Positions 1-5,560 of a DNA stretch of 8,451 bases are shown piece after piece. The stretch is from positions 1-8,451 of the forward strand of contig USMP01000038.1 of assembly GCA_900555795.1 (NCBI GenBank). The letters run 5' to 3'. Below the pieces are notes generated by a model, which was given only the letters and a program-made list of their open reading frames with translations, was not told the origin of the DNA and made no database searches. Each line of letters starts with the position of its first letter. Position 1 is the first letter of the stretch. The translations under genes and the position numbers were made by a program. The DNA is from an uncultured Eubacteriales bacterium (GTDB taxonomy: Bacteria; Bacillota; Clostridia; Oscillospirales; Oscillospiraceae).

Positions 1-1394
1 CCAGCCACTCCGTGGCCTACACCAACCACACCGTTCTCTCCGAGGCCCTGGAGCGCTGGCCCCAGGATCTGGTCCAGACCCTGCTGCCCCGGGTGTGGCA
101 GATTCTCTGTGAGATCGGCCGGCGCTGGCAGGCCAAGGTGGAGGCCTTCTACCACGACGAGGCCAAGGTGAAGAGCATGGCCGTCATCTGGGACGGGGAG
201 GTCCGCATGGCCAACCTCTGCATCGCCGGGGGCATGGCTGTCAACGGCGTATCCGTCCTCCACAGCGACATTCTCCGCCACGACGTATTCAAGGACGCCT
301 GCGGCATGGAGCCCTGGAAGTTTAAAAATGTCACCAACGGCATCGACCACCGCCGGTGGCTGGCGGAGATCAACCCGGGACTGGACAGCCTGATCCGGGA
401 GTTGACGGGAGGGGACGCCTATCTGACCCACCCCGGGGAGGCCCTGAAAAAGCTGGACGGCTGGGCCGCCGACAAGGAGGTCCTGCTGCGTCTGGAGCAG
501 ATCAAGCGGACCAACAAGCTGTCCTTCGCCAAATACGCCAAGCGCGAACAGGGTGTGCTGGTGAACACCGACGCCATCTTCGACGTGCAGGTCAAGCGGC
601 TCCATGAGTACAAGCGGCAGCTGCTGAATGTGATGCACATCACCCACCTCTACCTCCAGCTGCGGGACAACCCCAATATGGAGATGCATCCGCACACCTT
701 CCTCTTTGGGGCCAAGGCCGCCCCGGGCTACGCCGTGGCCAAGCGAATTATCCGCCTCATCAACTCCCTGGCCGCCCAGATCAACGCCGACCCCATCTGC
801 AAGGACCGGCTCCAGGTGTTCTTCCTGGAGAACTACCGGGTGTCCATGGCGGAAATGCTCATGCCCGCCAGTGAGGTCAGCCAGCAGATCTCCACTGCCG
901 GCAAGGAGGCCAGCGGCACCGGCAACATGAAGTTCATGATGAACGGCGCCCTCACCGTGGGCACCCTGGACGGGGCCAATGTGGAGATGCACCAGGTGCT
1001 GGGGGACGAGAACATATTCCTCTTCGGTCTGAAAGCCGACGAGGTGAAGGAGATGCGGGCCACGGGCTACAACCCCTACCGGCTGTACAGCCGGGACCCC
1101 GCCCTGCACCGGGTGCTGGATCAGATCAGCGCCGGCTTCTCCGACGGTATGCGTTACGACGATCTGGTGGAGCGGCTGCTCTTCGGCCATGGCTGCCCCG
1201 CCGACGAATATATGCTCCTGGCGGATTTCGCCTCCTACTGCGCCGCGGAGCGGCGAATGGTAGAGACCTATGGGGACCGGGAGCAGTGGAACCGCATGAG
1301 CCTGCACAACATTGCCCGCTCCGGCATCTTTGCCGCTGACCGCTCCATCGCGGACTATGCCGACATCATCTGGCACGTGCCCTACAAAAAATAA
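1..1394 (+). CDS. glgP: Glycogen/starch/maltodextrin phosphorylase, C-terminal part (5' end outside window)
   Basis: This enzyme phosphorolyses alpha-1,4-glucan ends to glucose-1-phosphate in the cytoplasm, using pyridoxal phosphate. The frame is open from position 3, so the gene starts upstream; the GTG at 12 is internal, lying in the conserved VAYTNHTVL stretch. Visible family signatures, in order, are YTNHT, NVTNGIDHRRWL, VKRLHEYKRQLLN, FGAKAAPGY, FLENYRVSMAEMLMPASE and EASGTGNMKFMMNGAL. The last holds the PLP-binding lysine (codon 930-932). About 464 residues are present of a family norm near 800, and the C-terminus is intact, ending HVPYKK at TAA 1392-1394. 'NGIDHRRWL' differs from the textbook NGITPRRWL but keeps the Arg-Arg-Trp core. 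The gene converges on divIC, and a shared terminator begins within its stop codon. The family call is very secure; the exact glucan preference cannot be read from the sequence. Confidence 0.96.
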   Translation, partial: SHSVAYTNHTVLSEALERWPQDLVQTLLPRVWQILCEIGRRWQAKVEAFYHDEAKVKSMAVIWDGEVRMANLCIAGGMAVNGVSVLHSDILRHDVFKDACGMEPWKFKNVTNGIDHRRWLAEINPGLDSLIRELTGGDAYLTHPGEALKKLDGWAADKEVLLRLEQIKRTNKLSFAKYAKREQGVLVNTDAIFDVQVKRLHEYKRQLLNVMHITHLYLQLRDNPNMEMHPHTFLFGAKAAPGYAVAKRIIRLINSLAAQINADPICKDRLQVFFLENYRVSMAEMLMPASEVSQQISTAGKEASGTGNMKFMMNGALTVGTLDGANVEMHQVLGDENIFLFGLKADEVKEMRATGYNPYRLYSRDPALHRVLDQISAGFSDGMRYDDLVERLLFGHGCPADEYMLLADFASYCAAERRMVETYGDREQWNRMSLHNIARSGIFAADRSIADYADIIWHVPYKK

Positions 1395-1430
1395 AAAATC
1401 CCCGGCTCCTGAAGGAGCCGGGGATTTTTT
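1393..1430. terminator. Bidirectional intrinsic terminator between glgP and divIC
   Basis: A perfect 17-bp stem has arms 1393-1409 and 1414-1430 and a TGAA loop (1410-1413). The core is CCCCGGCTCC/GGAGCCGGGG. It is flanked by A6 (1393-1398) and T6 (1425-1430), so either strand ends in a GC stem plus U-run. It overlaps the glgP stop codon and lies 2 nt past the divIC stop, serving both converging genes. Confidence 0.95.
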
Positions 1431-1432
1431 GC

Positions 1433-1732
1433 TTAATTATTGAAAATAAACACCTTTTCACCGGGGCCAATCATGCCCAGGTCGTTTCGGGCAATCTCCT
1501 CAATCAGTTCCGGATCGGTGCTGTTGGCAATATCCTCCGCAAGCTGCTGGTTGGCCGCCAGCAGTTCATCCCGCCGGGCCTCATACACTGCCTGCTCCGC
1601 CCGGGCCATCTCCAGCTGCCCGTTCAGGTGGTACACCTGCACGCCTATGCCCAGAAGGAGGACTGCCAGAATCAGGCCCGTCAGCTTGCCGCTGGGACGC
1701 TTTTGCGTGTTTTTTTCGCCGTTTCTCGCCAA
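1433..1732 (-). CDS. divIC: Septum formation initiator, DivIC/FtsB family
   Basis: A small bitopic divisome protein; relatives bridge FtsL and DivIB (FtsQ) at the septum and help activate septal wall synthesis. From the TTG at 1732 it is 99 residues: a basic cytoplasmic tail (1-16), one membrane helix (about 17-34, LTGLILAVLLLGIGVQVY), an extracytoplasmic coiled coil (about 35-75), and the family C-terminal patch EEIARNDLGMIGPGEKVF. I chose TTG 1732 because AGGGGAGGGAG (1750-1740) sits 7 nt upstream. An in-frame GTG at 1768 would add 12 residues but has a poorer site. It is the last gene of the yab cluster, as in Bacillus. The yabQ frame overlaps its first 152 nt. It probably has its own promoter inside yabQ. 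Family call secure; start about 80% sure. Confidence 0.88.
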   Translation of the reverse strand: MARNGEKNTQKRPSGKLTGLILAVLLLGIGVQVYHLNGQLEMARAEQAVYEARRDELLAANQQLAEDIANSTDPELIEEIARNDLGMIGPGEKVFIFNN

Positions 1733-2234
1733 GGCTGTTCTCCCTCCCCTTCCCGCCGGACCACACACCCCGGGCCTTCTTATGTATTATTGTAAACCAC
1801 CTTTGAAAAAAAGAAAAGAGTTTTTTGAAAACTATTCCACATTTTTTTAAAATACTGCCCAAAAGCCGGAGGGGAGCCAGGGCAAGTTCCAGCCAAAAGT
1901 CCCACAGAGGACGCAGGGGCTGGCTCAGCAGGCAGAAAAACAGCACCGAGATGCCCGCCGCGTCCAGGGCGTCCTTGGCGGACTGGGTGTAGGCCCGCAC
2001 CAGCCCCCCCGCCCCCAGCAGGATAAAGATGCGCAGTTCCCCGTCCCCCGCCATGACAAAGAAAAACACCGCCGCGGCGGAGAGAAGACAGTACAGCGCG
2101 TCCAGCACGCCCCCCAGCACGCCTCCCCCCAGCCGGCGCACCGCCCGCAGCAGATCATACACCAGGCCCAGCACGCCCCCCAGCAGAGCGGAGCGCAAAA
2201 ACAGCGCCAGCTGCTCTGAGACATAGTTGCCCAT
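1581..2234 (-). CDS. yabQ: Spore cortex biosynthesis protein YabQ
   Basis: A polytopic membrane protein needed for spore cortex formation in Bacillus, where it acts in the mother cell and locates to the outer forespore membrane. The 217-residue frame shows hydrophobic segments at about 8-28, 41-62, 66-82 and 93-126. A basic stretch (130-153, with KKLFSFFQRWFTIIHKK) and a Gly/Pro/Arg-rich tail follow. The start ATG 2234 is 9 nt after the yabP stop, with AGGCAGG as ribosome site overlapping that stop. Residues 168-217 are read from the first 152 nt of divIC in another frame and look like out-of-frame translation, not a conserved domain. Either the protein truly carries a long unstructured tail, or a frameshift in the A/T homopolymers (about 1805-1855) removed an earlier stop. 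The first 150 residues are the confident part. Family identity rests on hydropathy, size and position after yabP. Confidence 0.85.
   Translation of the reverse strand: MGNYVSEQLALFLRSALLGGVLGLVYDLLRAVRRLGGGVLGGVLDALYCLLSAAAVFFFVMAGDGELRIFILLGAGGLVRAYTQSAKDALDAAGISVLFFCLLSQPLRPLWDFWLELALAPLRLLGSILKKCGIVFKKLFSFFQRWFTIIHKKARGVWSGGKGRENSLGEKRRKKHAKASQRQADGPDSGSPPSGHRRAGVPPERAAGDGPGGAGSV
1789..1817 (-). promoter_or_regulatory. Candidate sigma-A promoter for divIC inside yabQ
   Basis: On the minus strand TTTTCT (1817-1812) is followed after 17 nt by TACAAT (1794-1789), which is 5/6 to the -10 consensus. Poly-A/T tracts resembling an UP element lie upstream (1820-1855). Transcription would start near 1782, about 50 nt before the divIC TTG. 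The -35 match is weak (3/6), and AT-rich DNA gives chance hits, so this is a candidate only. Confidence 0.4.
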
Positions 2235-2243
2235 GGCGCCTGC

Positions 2244-2525
2244 CTATCCGAACAGGCGCCGCAGCAGCCCACCCTGGCGGGCGGGCAGCGTATCCTCGTA
2301 GAGCAGGGTGTGGATCGTCCCGTCCACGTGCAGTTCGCCGCCGTCCAGGTTCAACTTCCCGATGTGCAGCCCTGTGCCGCCCACCACCAGGGTGCCGGCG
2401 GTGGTGTTCATGACGATTTCCTCCTCGTCAAAACGCTCCACCTCCTCCACCCCGGATACCACCAGCCGCTCCCGGCCATCCAGTTCCAGCCGGTGCTGGG
2501 CCGCGCTCATATCTTCATAGGGCAT
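2244..2525 (-). CDS. yabP: Sporulation protein YabP (YabP/YqfC family)
   Basis: A small soluble protein of 93 residues whose family is confined to endospore formers; in Bacillus it is expressed in the mother cell alongside yabQ, and its molecular role is not settled. The family core is visible as HRLELDGRERLVVSGVEEV (11-29), FDEEEIVMNTTAG (32-44), LVVGGTGLHIGKLNLDGG (46-63) and ELHVDGTIHTLLYED (64-78), predicted mostly beta strand. The ATG at 2525 is chosen because GGGAGG (2538-2533) lies 7 nt upstream and the family N-terminus fits; in-frame starts further up (as far as 2579) would read through this site. It is followed 9 nt later by yabQ. A candidate sigma-E promoter and an RNA element that could hide its ribosome site lie in the 115-nt gap to rqcP. 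Confidence 0.93.
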   Translation of the reverse strand: MPYEDMSAAQHRLELDGRERLVVSGVEEVERFDEEEIVMNTTAGTLVVGGTGLHIGKLNLDGGELHVDGTIHTLLYEDTLPARQGGLLRRLFG

Positions 2526-2626
2526 GACAAGTCCTCCCATATCAGCATTTCTCCAGGAAAGCACGAAGCCGGCCGGCACGCGCCGGCGGCATCTGCGGTT
2601 CCCTAGATATATATGGGAGGTCTGTC
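2526..2626 (-). promoter_or_regulatory. Possible yabP ribosome-site sequestering stem
   Basis: In minus-strand RNA, CCUCCCAUAU (2620-2611) is perfectly complementary to AUAUGGGAGG (2542-2533), which contains the yabP Shine-Dalgarno. Beyond a small internal loop, GACA (2626-2623) pairs with UGUC (2529-2526), bringing the stem right up to the AUG. The enclosed 68 nt holds a further GC hairpin (GCCGGC 2587-2582 with 2577-2572, GCGU loop). The complementarity is seen directly; folding and regulation are inferred. Confidence 0.5.
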
Positions 2627-2636
2627 CGGTTTATGC
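2608..2636 (-). promoter_or_regulatory. Candidate sigma-E (sporulation) promoter upstream of yabP-yabQ
   Basis: On the minus strand GCATAAA (2636-2630) and CATATATA (2615-2608) are separated by 14 nt. This is close to the Bacillus sigma-E pattern KMATATT-N14/15-CATACAHT (5/7 and 6/8 matches). Initiation would fall near 2601, about 75 nt before the yabP ATG. In Bacillus yabP-yabQ are sigma-E dependent, so the location makes sense. It is a consensus match only. Confidence 0.45.
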
Positions 2637-2640
2637 CTGC

Positions 2641-2880
2641 TTACAGTTCCCGGTAGAGTCCGGCGGCATCGGCCTTGCCGGCGTTCTCCTGGACCGCCAG
2701 CACCTCCACCGTCAGCGTCCGCTCACCGAAGCGGATGGAGATTGTGTCCCCCACCTTCACCTCGTAGGAGGCCCGGGCCGGCCGGCCATTCACCATCACC
2801 CGGTCATTGTCACAGGCCTCGTTGGCCACGGTGCGCCGCTTAATAAGCCGGGATACCTTTAAATATTTGTCAAGACGCAT
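2641..2880 (-). CDS. rqcP: RqcP (YabO), S4-domain RNA-binding ribosome quality-control protein
   Basis: A 79-residue S4-domain protein. In Bacillus the homologue binds obstructed 50S subunits with peptidyl-tRNA and works with RqcH to add C-terminal poly-alanine tails to stalled nascent chains. The S4 fold spans about 1-60: MRLDKYLKVSRLIKRRTVA carries the basic RNA-binding helix, followed by VMVNGRPARASYEVKVGD and the strand ISIRFGERTLTVEV. The match to Bacillus YabO runs nearly end to end, and the length is close to its 80-90 residues. ATG 2880 is preceded by GAGAGGAG with good spacing. It lies between hup and yabP, the canonical place. A terminator separates it from hup, and I see no convincing promoter in the 61-nt leader left, so read-through may feed it. 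Confidence 0.93.
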   Translation of the reverse strand: MRLDKYLKVSRLIKRRTVANEACDNDRVMVNGRPARASYEVKVGDTISIRFGERTLTVEVLAVQENAGKADAAGLYREL

Positions 2881-2911
2881 GGTACGCTCCTCTCACAAAA
2901 GCCGGGGCAAA

Positions 2912-2925
2912 CCGGGCCGGCCCGG
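2912..2925. repeat. 14-bp perfect GC palindrome in the rqcP leader
   Basis: CCGGGCCGGCCCGG is a perfect palindrome 32 nt upstream of the rqcP start, within a GC-only stretch (2902-2938) that offers several competing stems on the minus-strand RNA. No T-run follows directly. It may just stabilise or structure the rqcP 5' end; no known motif is recognised. Confidence 0.4.
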
Positions 2926-2943
2926 AGTGCCGGCGGGCTTCCC

Positions 2944-2986
2944 AAAAAACTAAAGCAGGGGGCGCGGCCACTGCCGCGCTCCCTGC
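2944..2986 (-). terminator. Intrinsic terminator after hup
   Basis: In minus-strand RNA GCAGGG/CCCUGC (2986-2981 with 2960-2955) and GCGCGGC/GCCGCGC (2979-2973 with 2968-2962) form a 13-bp stem. It has one A-C mismatch (2980/2961) and a 4-nt loop. The U-rich tail UUUAGUUUUUU (2954-2944) follows. It begins 16 nt after the hup stop and should end most hup transcripts before rqcP. Confidence 0.88.
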
Positions 2987-3002
2987 ACACGCCTCGTTCC
3001 GC

Positions 3003-3278
3003 TTACTTGGAAACAGCGTCCTTCAAAGCCTTGCCAGCCTTAAAAGTGGGAACCGTGGAGGCGGGGATCTGGATGGCCTCCTTGGTCTTGGGGTTGCGGC
3101 CTACCCGGGCCTCCCGCTTCTTTACCTCAAAGGAGCCAAAGCCAACCAGCTGTACCTTCTCCCCATCACGGAGGGCGGCGGTGACGGCGTCCAGCATAGC
3201 GCTGACAGCGGCCTCGGAATCTTTTTTGGACAAAGAGGCCTTCTCGGCCACGGCATTGATCAGTTCAGCTTTATTCAT
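3003..3278 (-). CDS. hup: DNA-binding protein HU
   Basis: A nucleoid-associated histone-like protein that dimerises and bends DNA in the minor groove. At 91 residues it matches Bacillus HU (92) almost end to end. The N-terminal helices start [20 protein letters not shown], the HU/IHF signature is [18 protein letters not shown] (46-63), the DNA-inserting arm carries the conserved proline in RNPKT, and the C-terminus is [19 protein letters not shown]. The ATG at 3278 gives the family N-terminus and has GGAGAG 7-8 nt upstream. An ATG at 3299 in frame would add seven residues containing that ribosome site, so it is rejected. A 148-nt leader separates it from the flippase gene and holds a candidate promoter and hairpin. 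A strong terminator follows, consistent with separate high expression. Confidence 0.97.
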   Translation of the reverse strand: MNKAELINAVAEKASLSKKDSEAAVSAMLDAVTAALRDGEKVQLVGFGSFEVKKREARVGRNPKTKEAIQIPASTVPTFKAGKALKDAVSK

Positions 3279-3301
3279 GAACATACTCTCCTTTTTCATT
3301 T

Positions 3302-3328
3302 GTAATCAGGGCCTTCGCCCCCTATTAC
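3302..3328 (-). promoter_or_regulatory. Hairpin in the hup 5' leader
   Basis: On the minus strand GTAAT-AGGG (3328-3320) pairs with CCCT-(g)-ATTAC (3311-3302), a 9-bp stem with one bulged base and an 8-nt loop. It lies 23 nt upstream of the hup ATG, leaving the ribosome site free. It may protect the 5' end of an abundant mRNA; no known leader motif is recognised. Confidence 0.35.
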
Positions 3329-3338
3329 GCGCATACTT

Positions 3339-3367
3339 AATCTACCATACTTTTCCCTGCGTTGCAA
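3339..3367 (-). promoter_or_regulatory. Candidate sigma-A promoter for hup
   Basis: Minus strand TTGCAA (3367-3362), then a 17-nt spacer, then TAGATT (3344-3339); each box matches 4/6 of the consensus with ideal spacing. Initiation would be near 3332, about 55 nt before the hup start. The need for independent hup expression and the terminator after hup support a promoter here, though the exact boxes are uncertain. Confidence 0.4.
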
Positions 3368-3379
3368 GATTTTTATCCA

Positions 3380-3417
3380 GGAAAACCGGTAAAAGCAAAA
3401 TTTTACCAACCTTTTCC
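3380..3417 (-). other. Imperfect stem-loop after the flippase gene
   Basis: On the minus strand GGAAAA (3417-3412) and GGTAAAA (3407-3401) can pair with TTTTACC (3394-3388) and TTTTCC (3385-3380). The stem has an asymmetric internal loop and a 6-nt loop. It starts 9 nt after the flippase stop. There is no GC core and no clean T-run, so it is at best a weak terminator or a 3' stabiliser. Confidence 0.3.
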
Positions 3418-3426
3418 GTCCTCTTG

Positions 3427-5076
3427 TCAGCGCAGGCGGAACAGCCGGGCAATCTTGTCGCCCTTGGGCACCAGCTTCAGATCCTCCCGGGTAATGATGC
3501 GCAGGGCAATGACCAGAATCAGGTACACCACCACCGCCACACCGATAGCCAGCAGCGTAGCCAGGCTCTGGCGGAGGTAGCCCGCCCCCAGAACACGGCT
3601 GAAAAGGCCATGGCTGGCCCAAGCGGCGGCCCCCATGACAGCGGAGGCCAGCACGGGCTTGACGAAGAAGCTGAGGTAGTTGGGCTTCTGCTCCAGCATC
3701 CGGTACACCAGCATCAGGTTCAGCACGGCGATGAGGGCGTAGCACACCAGGGTGCCGATGGGGGCGCCCTTGATGTTGATGTCCGCGCGGCCCACCAGCA
3801 GGTAGTTGATGGCCACCTTTACCGTGCCGCCGATGAGCATGGTATAAATGGGCAGCCGGACCTTTTCATGGGCCTGCATAATGGAGTTGGTCAGAAGCAT
3901 CACGCACACAAAGATGGAGGCGATGCCCAGAATGCGCAGATGGTAGGCGGCTGCCACGGCGGCAGTCTGCTGGCTGGGGTAGAGCAGCAGCAGAATGGGT
4001 CCCGCCATCACGGAAAGGCCCACCCCGGCGGGCACCGCCAGGGCGGCGATAAGCCGGAAGCTGGCGGACACCACCCGGTTCACATCCCGGTGGTCCCGGC
4101 GGGCCACCGCCACAGAGATGGCGGGTACCAGGCTGATGGCCACGGCGGGCAGAAAGGCGGGCAGCAGGTTGTAGAGGTTGCTGCTGAAGGTATACTGGCC
4201 GTACAGCGCGGAGGAGGCCGCCTCGATCTCCGTGGCGGTCATGGCCGGCAGGACGCCGGCGGCAATCTCCCGGGCGGTGAGGGCCTGGAGTTGGCCCATG
4301 ATGATCTTCTGATCCAGCATGTTCAGAATGCTCATGCCCGCCTGGCCGATGGTGATGGGAATGCCCAGCCACAAAAGCCGCTTGAACACCGCGCCGTAGC
4401 TCTGGGGAATATCGCCTCCGGCAGGCAGCTGGCTCCGGTGGCGCAGGTAGTTGACCACCATATACACCATGGCCAGCACAATACCGGCACTGACGCCCAG
4501 GATCGCCCCGGCGGCGCCGATCTCCAGGCTGTACCCTGCCCGGATCAGGTACCAGGCCAGGGGCAGGCCCACCAGCAGCTTGAAAAAGGACTCAATCAGC
4601 TGGCTGACGGCGGTGGGAACCATATTCCGCCGTCCCTGGGCGTAGCCCCGGTAGGCGCACATGATGGACACGCAGAGCACGGAGACGCCCAGGGCCTTGA
4701 TGGGCCAGTAGGCCATGGAGTTGTTCATCCAGGCCGCCAGCTGCTCGGTACAGAGCAGCATGGCCGCCGTGCCCACGGCGCCGATGGCCACAAAGAGCCC
4801 CATGGCCGCCCGGAAGCACCGACGTACCTGGTTGGTGCGGCCCATGCTGTCCGCCTCACTGACCAGCTTGCTGAGGGCCAGAGGCAGCCCGGCGGTGGAG
4901 AGGGTCAGCAGCACGGAGTAGATGTTGTAGGCGGTGTTGAAGTGGGTGATCCCCTCCTCCCCCAGGATATTGCCCAGGGGGATCTTGTACAGGGCGCCGC
5001 AGAGTTTCACCAGGATGGTGGAGATGGCCAGTACGGTCACACCGCCTATAAAGGACTGTTTCTTTTCGTTGGACAT
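3427..5076 (-). CDS. Polytopic polysaccharide/lipid-linked precursor flippase, SpoVB/YabM type (MOP superfamily)
   Basis: A 549-residue membrane protein of the MOP (MATE/MurJ/polysaccharide export) superfamily, with roughly 14 hydrophobic helices along its whole length. Relatives move undecaprenyl-linked sugars, such as peptidoglycan precursors, across the membrane. The N-terminal hallmark is TILVKLCGALYKIPLGNILGEEG (given here as ILVKLCGALYKIP plus LGNILGEEG, about 21-42), then FNTAYNIYSVLLTLSTAGLP (46-65) and SKLVSEA, as in SpoVB, YtgP and YabM. Charged residues in the first helix are typical of MurJ-like flippases. ATG 5076 has AGGG about 8 nt upstream. Its position just before hup and the yab genes matches B. 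subtilis YabM, but mazG, which normally follows, is absent. Whether it serves cortex or vegetative wall synthesis cannot be told from sequence. Confidence 0.92.
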   Translation of the reverse strand: MSNEKKQSFIGGVTVLAISTILVKLCGALYKIPLGNILGEEGITHFNTAYNIYSVLLTLSTAGLPLALSKLVSEADSMGRTNQVRRCFRAAMGLFVAIGAVGTAAMLLCTEQLAAWMNNSMAYWPIKALGVSVLCVSIMCAYRGYAQGRRNMVPTAVSQLIESFFKLLVGLPLAWYLIRAGYSLEIGAAGAILGVSAGIVLAMVYMVVNYLRHRSQLPAGGDIPQSYGAVFKRLLWLGIPITIGQAGMSILNMLDQKIIMGQLQALTAREIAAGVLPAMTATEIEAASSALYGQYTFSSNLYNLLPAFLPAVAISLVPAISVAVARRDHRDVNRVVSASFRLIAALAVPAGVGLSVMAGPILLLLYPSQQTAAVAAAYHLRILGIASIFVCVMLLTNSIMQAHEKVRLPIYTMLIGGTVKVAINYLLVGRADINIKGAPIGTLVCYALIAVLNLMLVYRMLEQKPNYLSFFVKPVLASAVMGAAAWASHGLFSRVLGAGYLRQSLATLLAIGVAVVVYLILVIALRIITREDLKLVPKGDKIARLFRLR

Positions 5077-5126
5077 GGAATACCCTCGATTTTAAATTGA
5101 AATGTGTGAACCCGTCCCCCGGCGGC

Positions 5127-5549
5127 TTAGATCCCGCCCAGGGGCTGGCCGCAGGTGCGGCAATAGGCGTCGTCCGGCTGATTGTCCCCGCCGCAGACGG
5201 GACAGGGCCGCTCCCCCGCCAGCTTCCTCTGCTCCAGACGGTAGCCCTCCAGTTCCTCATAGAGGCCGTCCACATACTCCAGGATCTGCTGGATATCATC
5301 GCTGTCGGAGGGGGTACCCCGGTGGGTTGCGTACAGCAGTTCCCCCACGGCCTGCATCTGCAGGGCAATCTCCTCCTCCACATCCGCTGCGGCCCGCTCC
5401 AGCCGGGCCATGGCCACGGCGTTTTCCGCCCGGCGGCCCACTGCGGCGGCGGCCTCCGCGGCCACACCGGCCGCCTGGCGCACCGCCTGCCTGGTCTCGC
5501 GGCCCAGCCGCTCCAGCTTCTCCCTGCTTACCACGATCTTCACTCCCAT
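5127..5549 (-). CDS. Small coiled-coil protein with C-terminal zinc ribbon, function unknown
   Basis: A 140-residue soluble protein I cannot assign to a named function. Residues 1-75 are Ala/Glu/Arg-rich and strongly helical (for example AAAAVGRRAENAVAMARLER), with heptad-like spacing. Residues 82-112 form a second helix (DDIQQILEYVDGLYEELEGY). The C-terminus holds a zinc ribbon with two CxxC knuckles: Cys116/Cys119 (CPVCGG) and Cys130/Cys133 (CRTCG). There is no signal peptide or membrane helix. ATG 5549 follows GAGGAGGAT with about 7-nt spacing. That ribosome site starts right at the preceding kinase stop (11-nt gap), so translation is likely coupled. The flippase gene starts 50 nt downstream. 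Similar short zinc-ribbon proteins are common in clostridia; a scaffold or adaptor role is a guess. Confidence 0.85.
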   Translation of the reverse strand: MGVKIVVSREKLERLGRETRQAVRQAAGVAAEAAAAVGRRAENAVAMARLERAAADVEEEIALQMQAVGELLYATHRGTPSDSDDIQQILEYVDGLYEELEGYRLEQRKLAGERPCPVCGGDNQPDDAYCRTCGQPLGGI

Positions 5550-5560
5550 GGCAATCCTCC

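Noticed and set aside
1733..1768. GTG start for divIC at 1768
   Set aside because: It adds twelve Gly/Arg-rich residues covering the strong AGGGGAGGGAG site that fits the TTG at 1732. It remains possible but less likely.
2572..2587. GC hairpin in the rqcP-yabP gap as a terminator
   Set aside because: The stem (GCCGGC twice, 4-nt loop) has no T-run after it on either strand. It fits better as part of the leader structure.
3007..5100. A 697-codon open frame on the + strand opposite hup and the flippase
   Set aside because: It is antisense to two clear protein families, is rich in Gly/His/Gln with no domain or hydrophobic core, and has no ribosome site. Such frames arise from the codon bias of GC-rich genes on the other strand.
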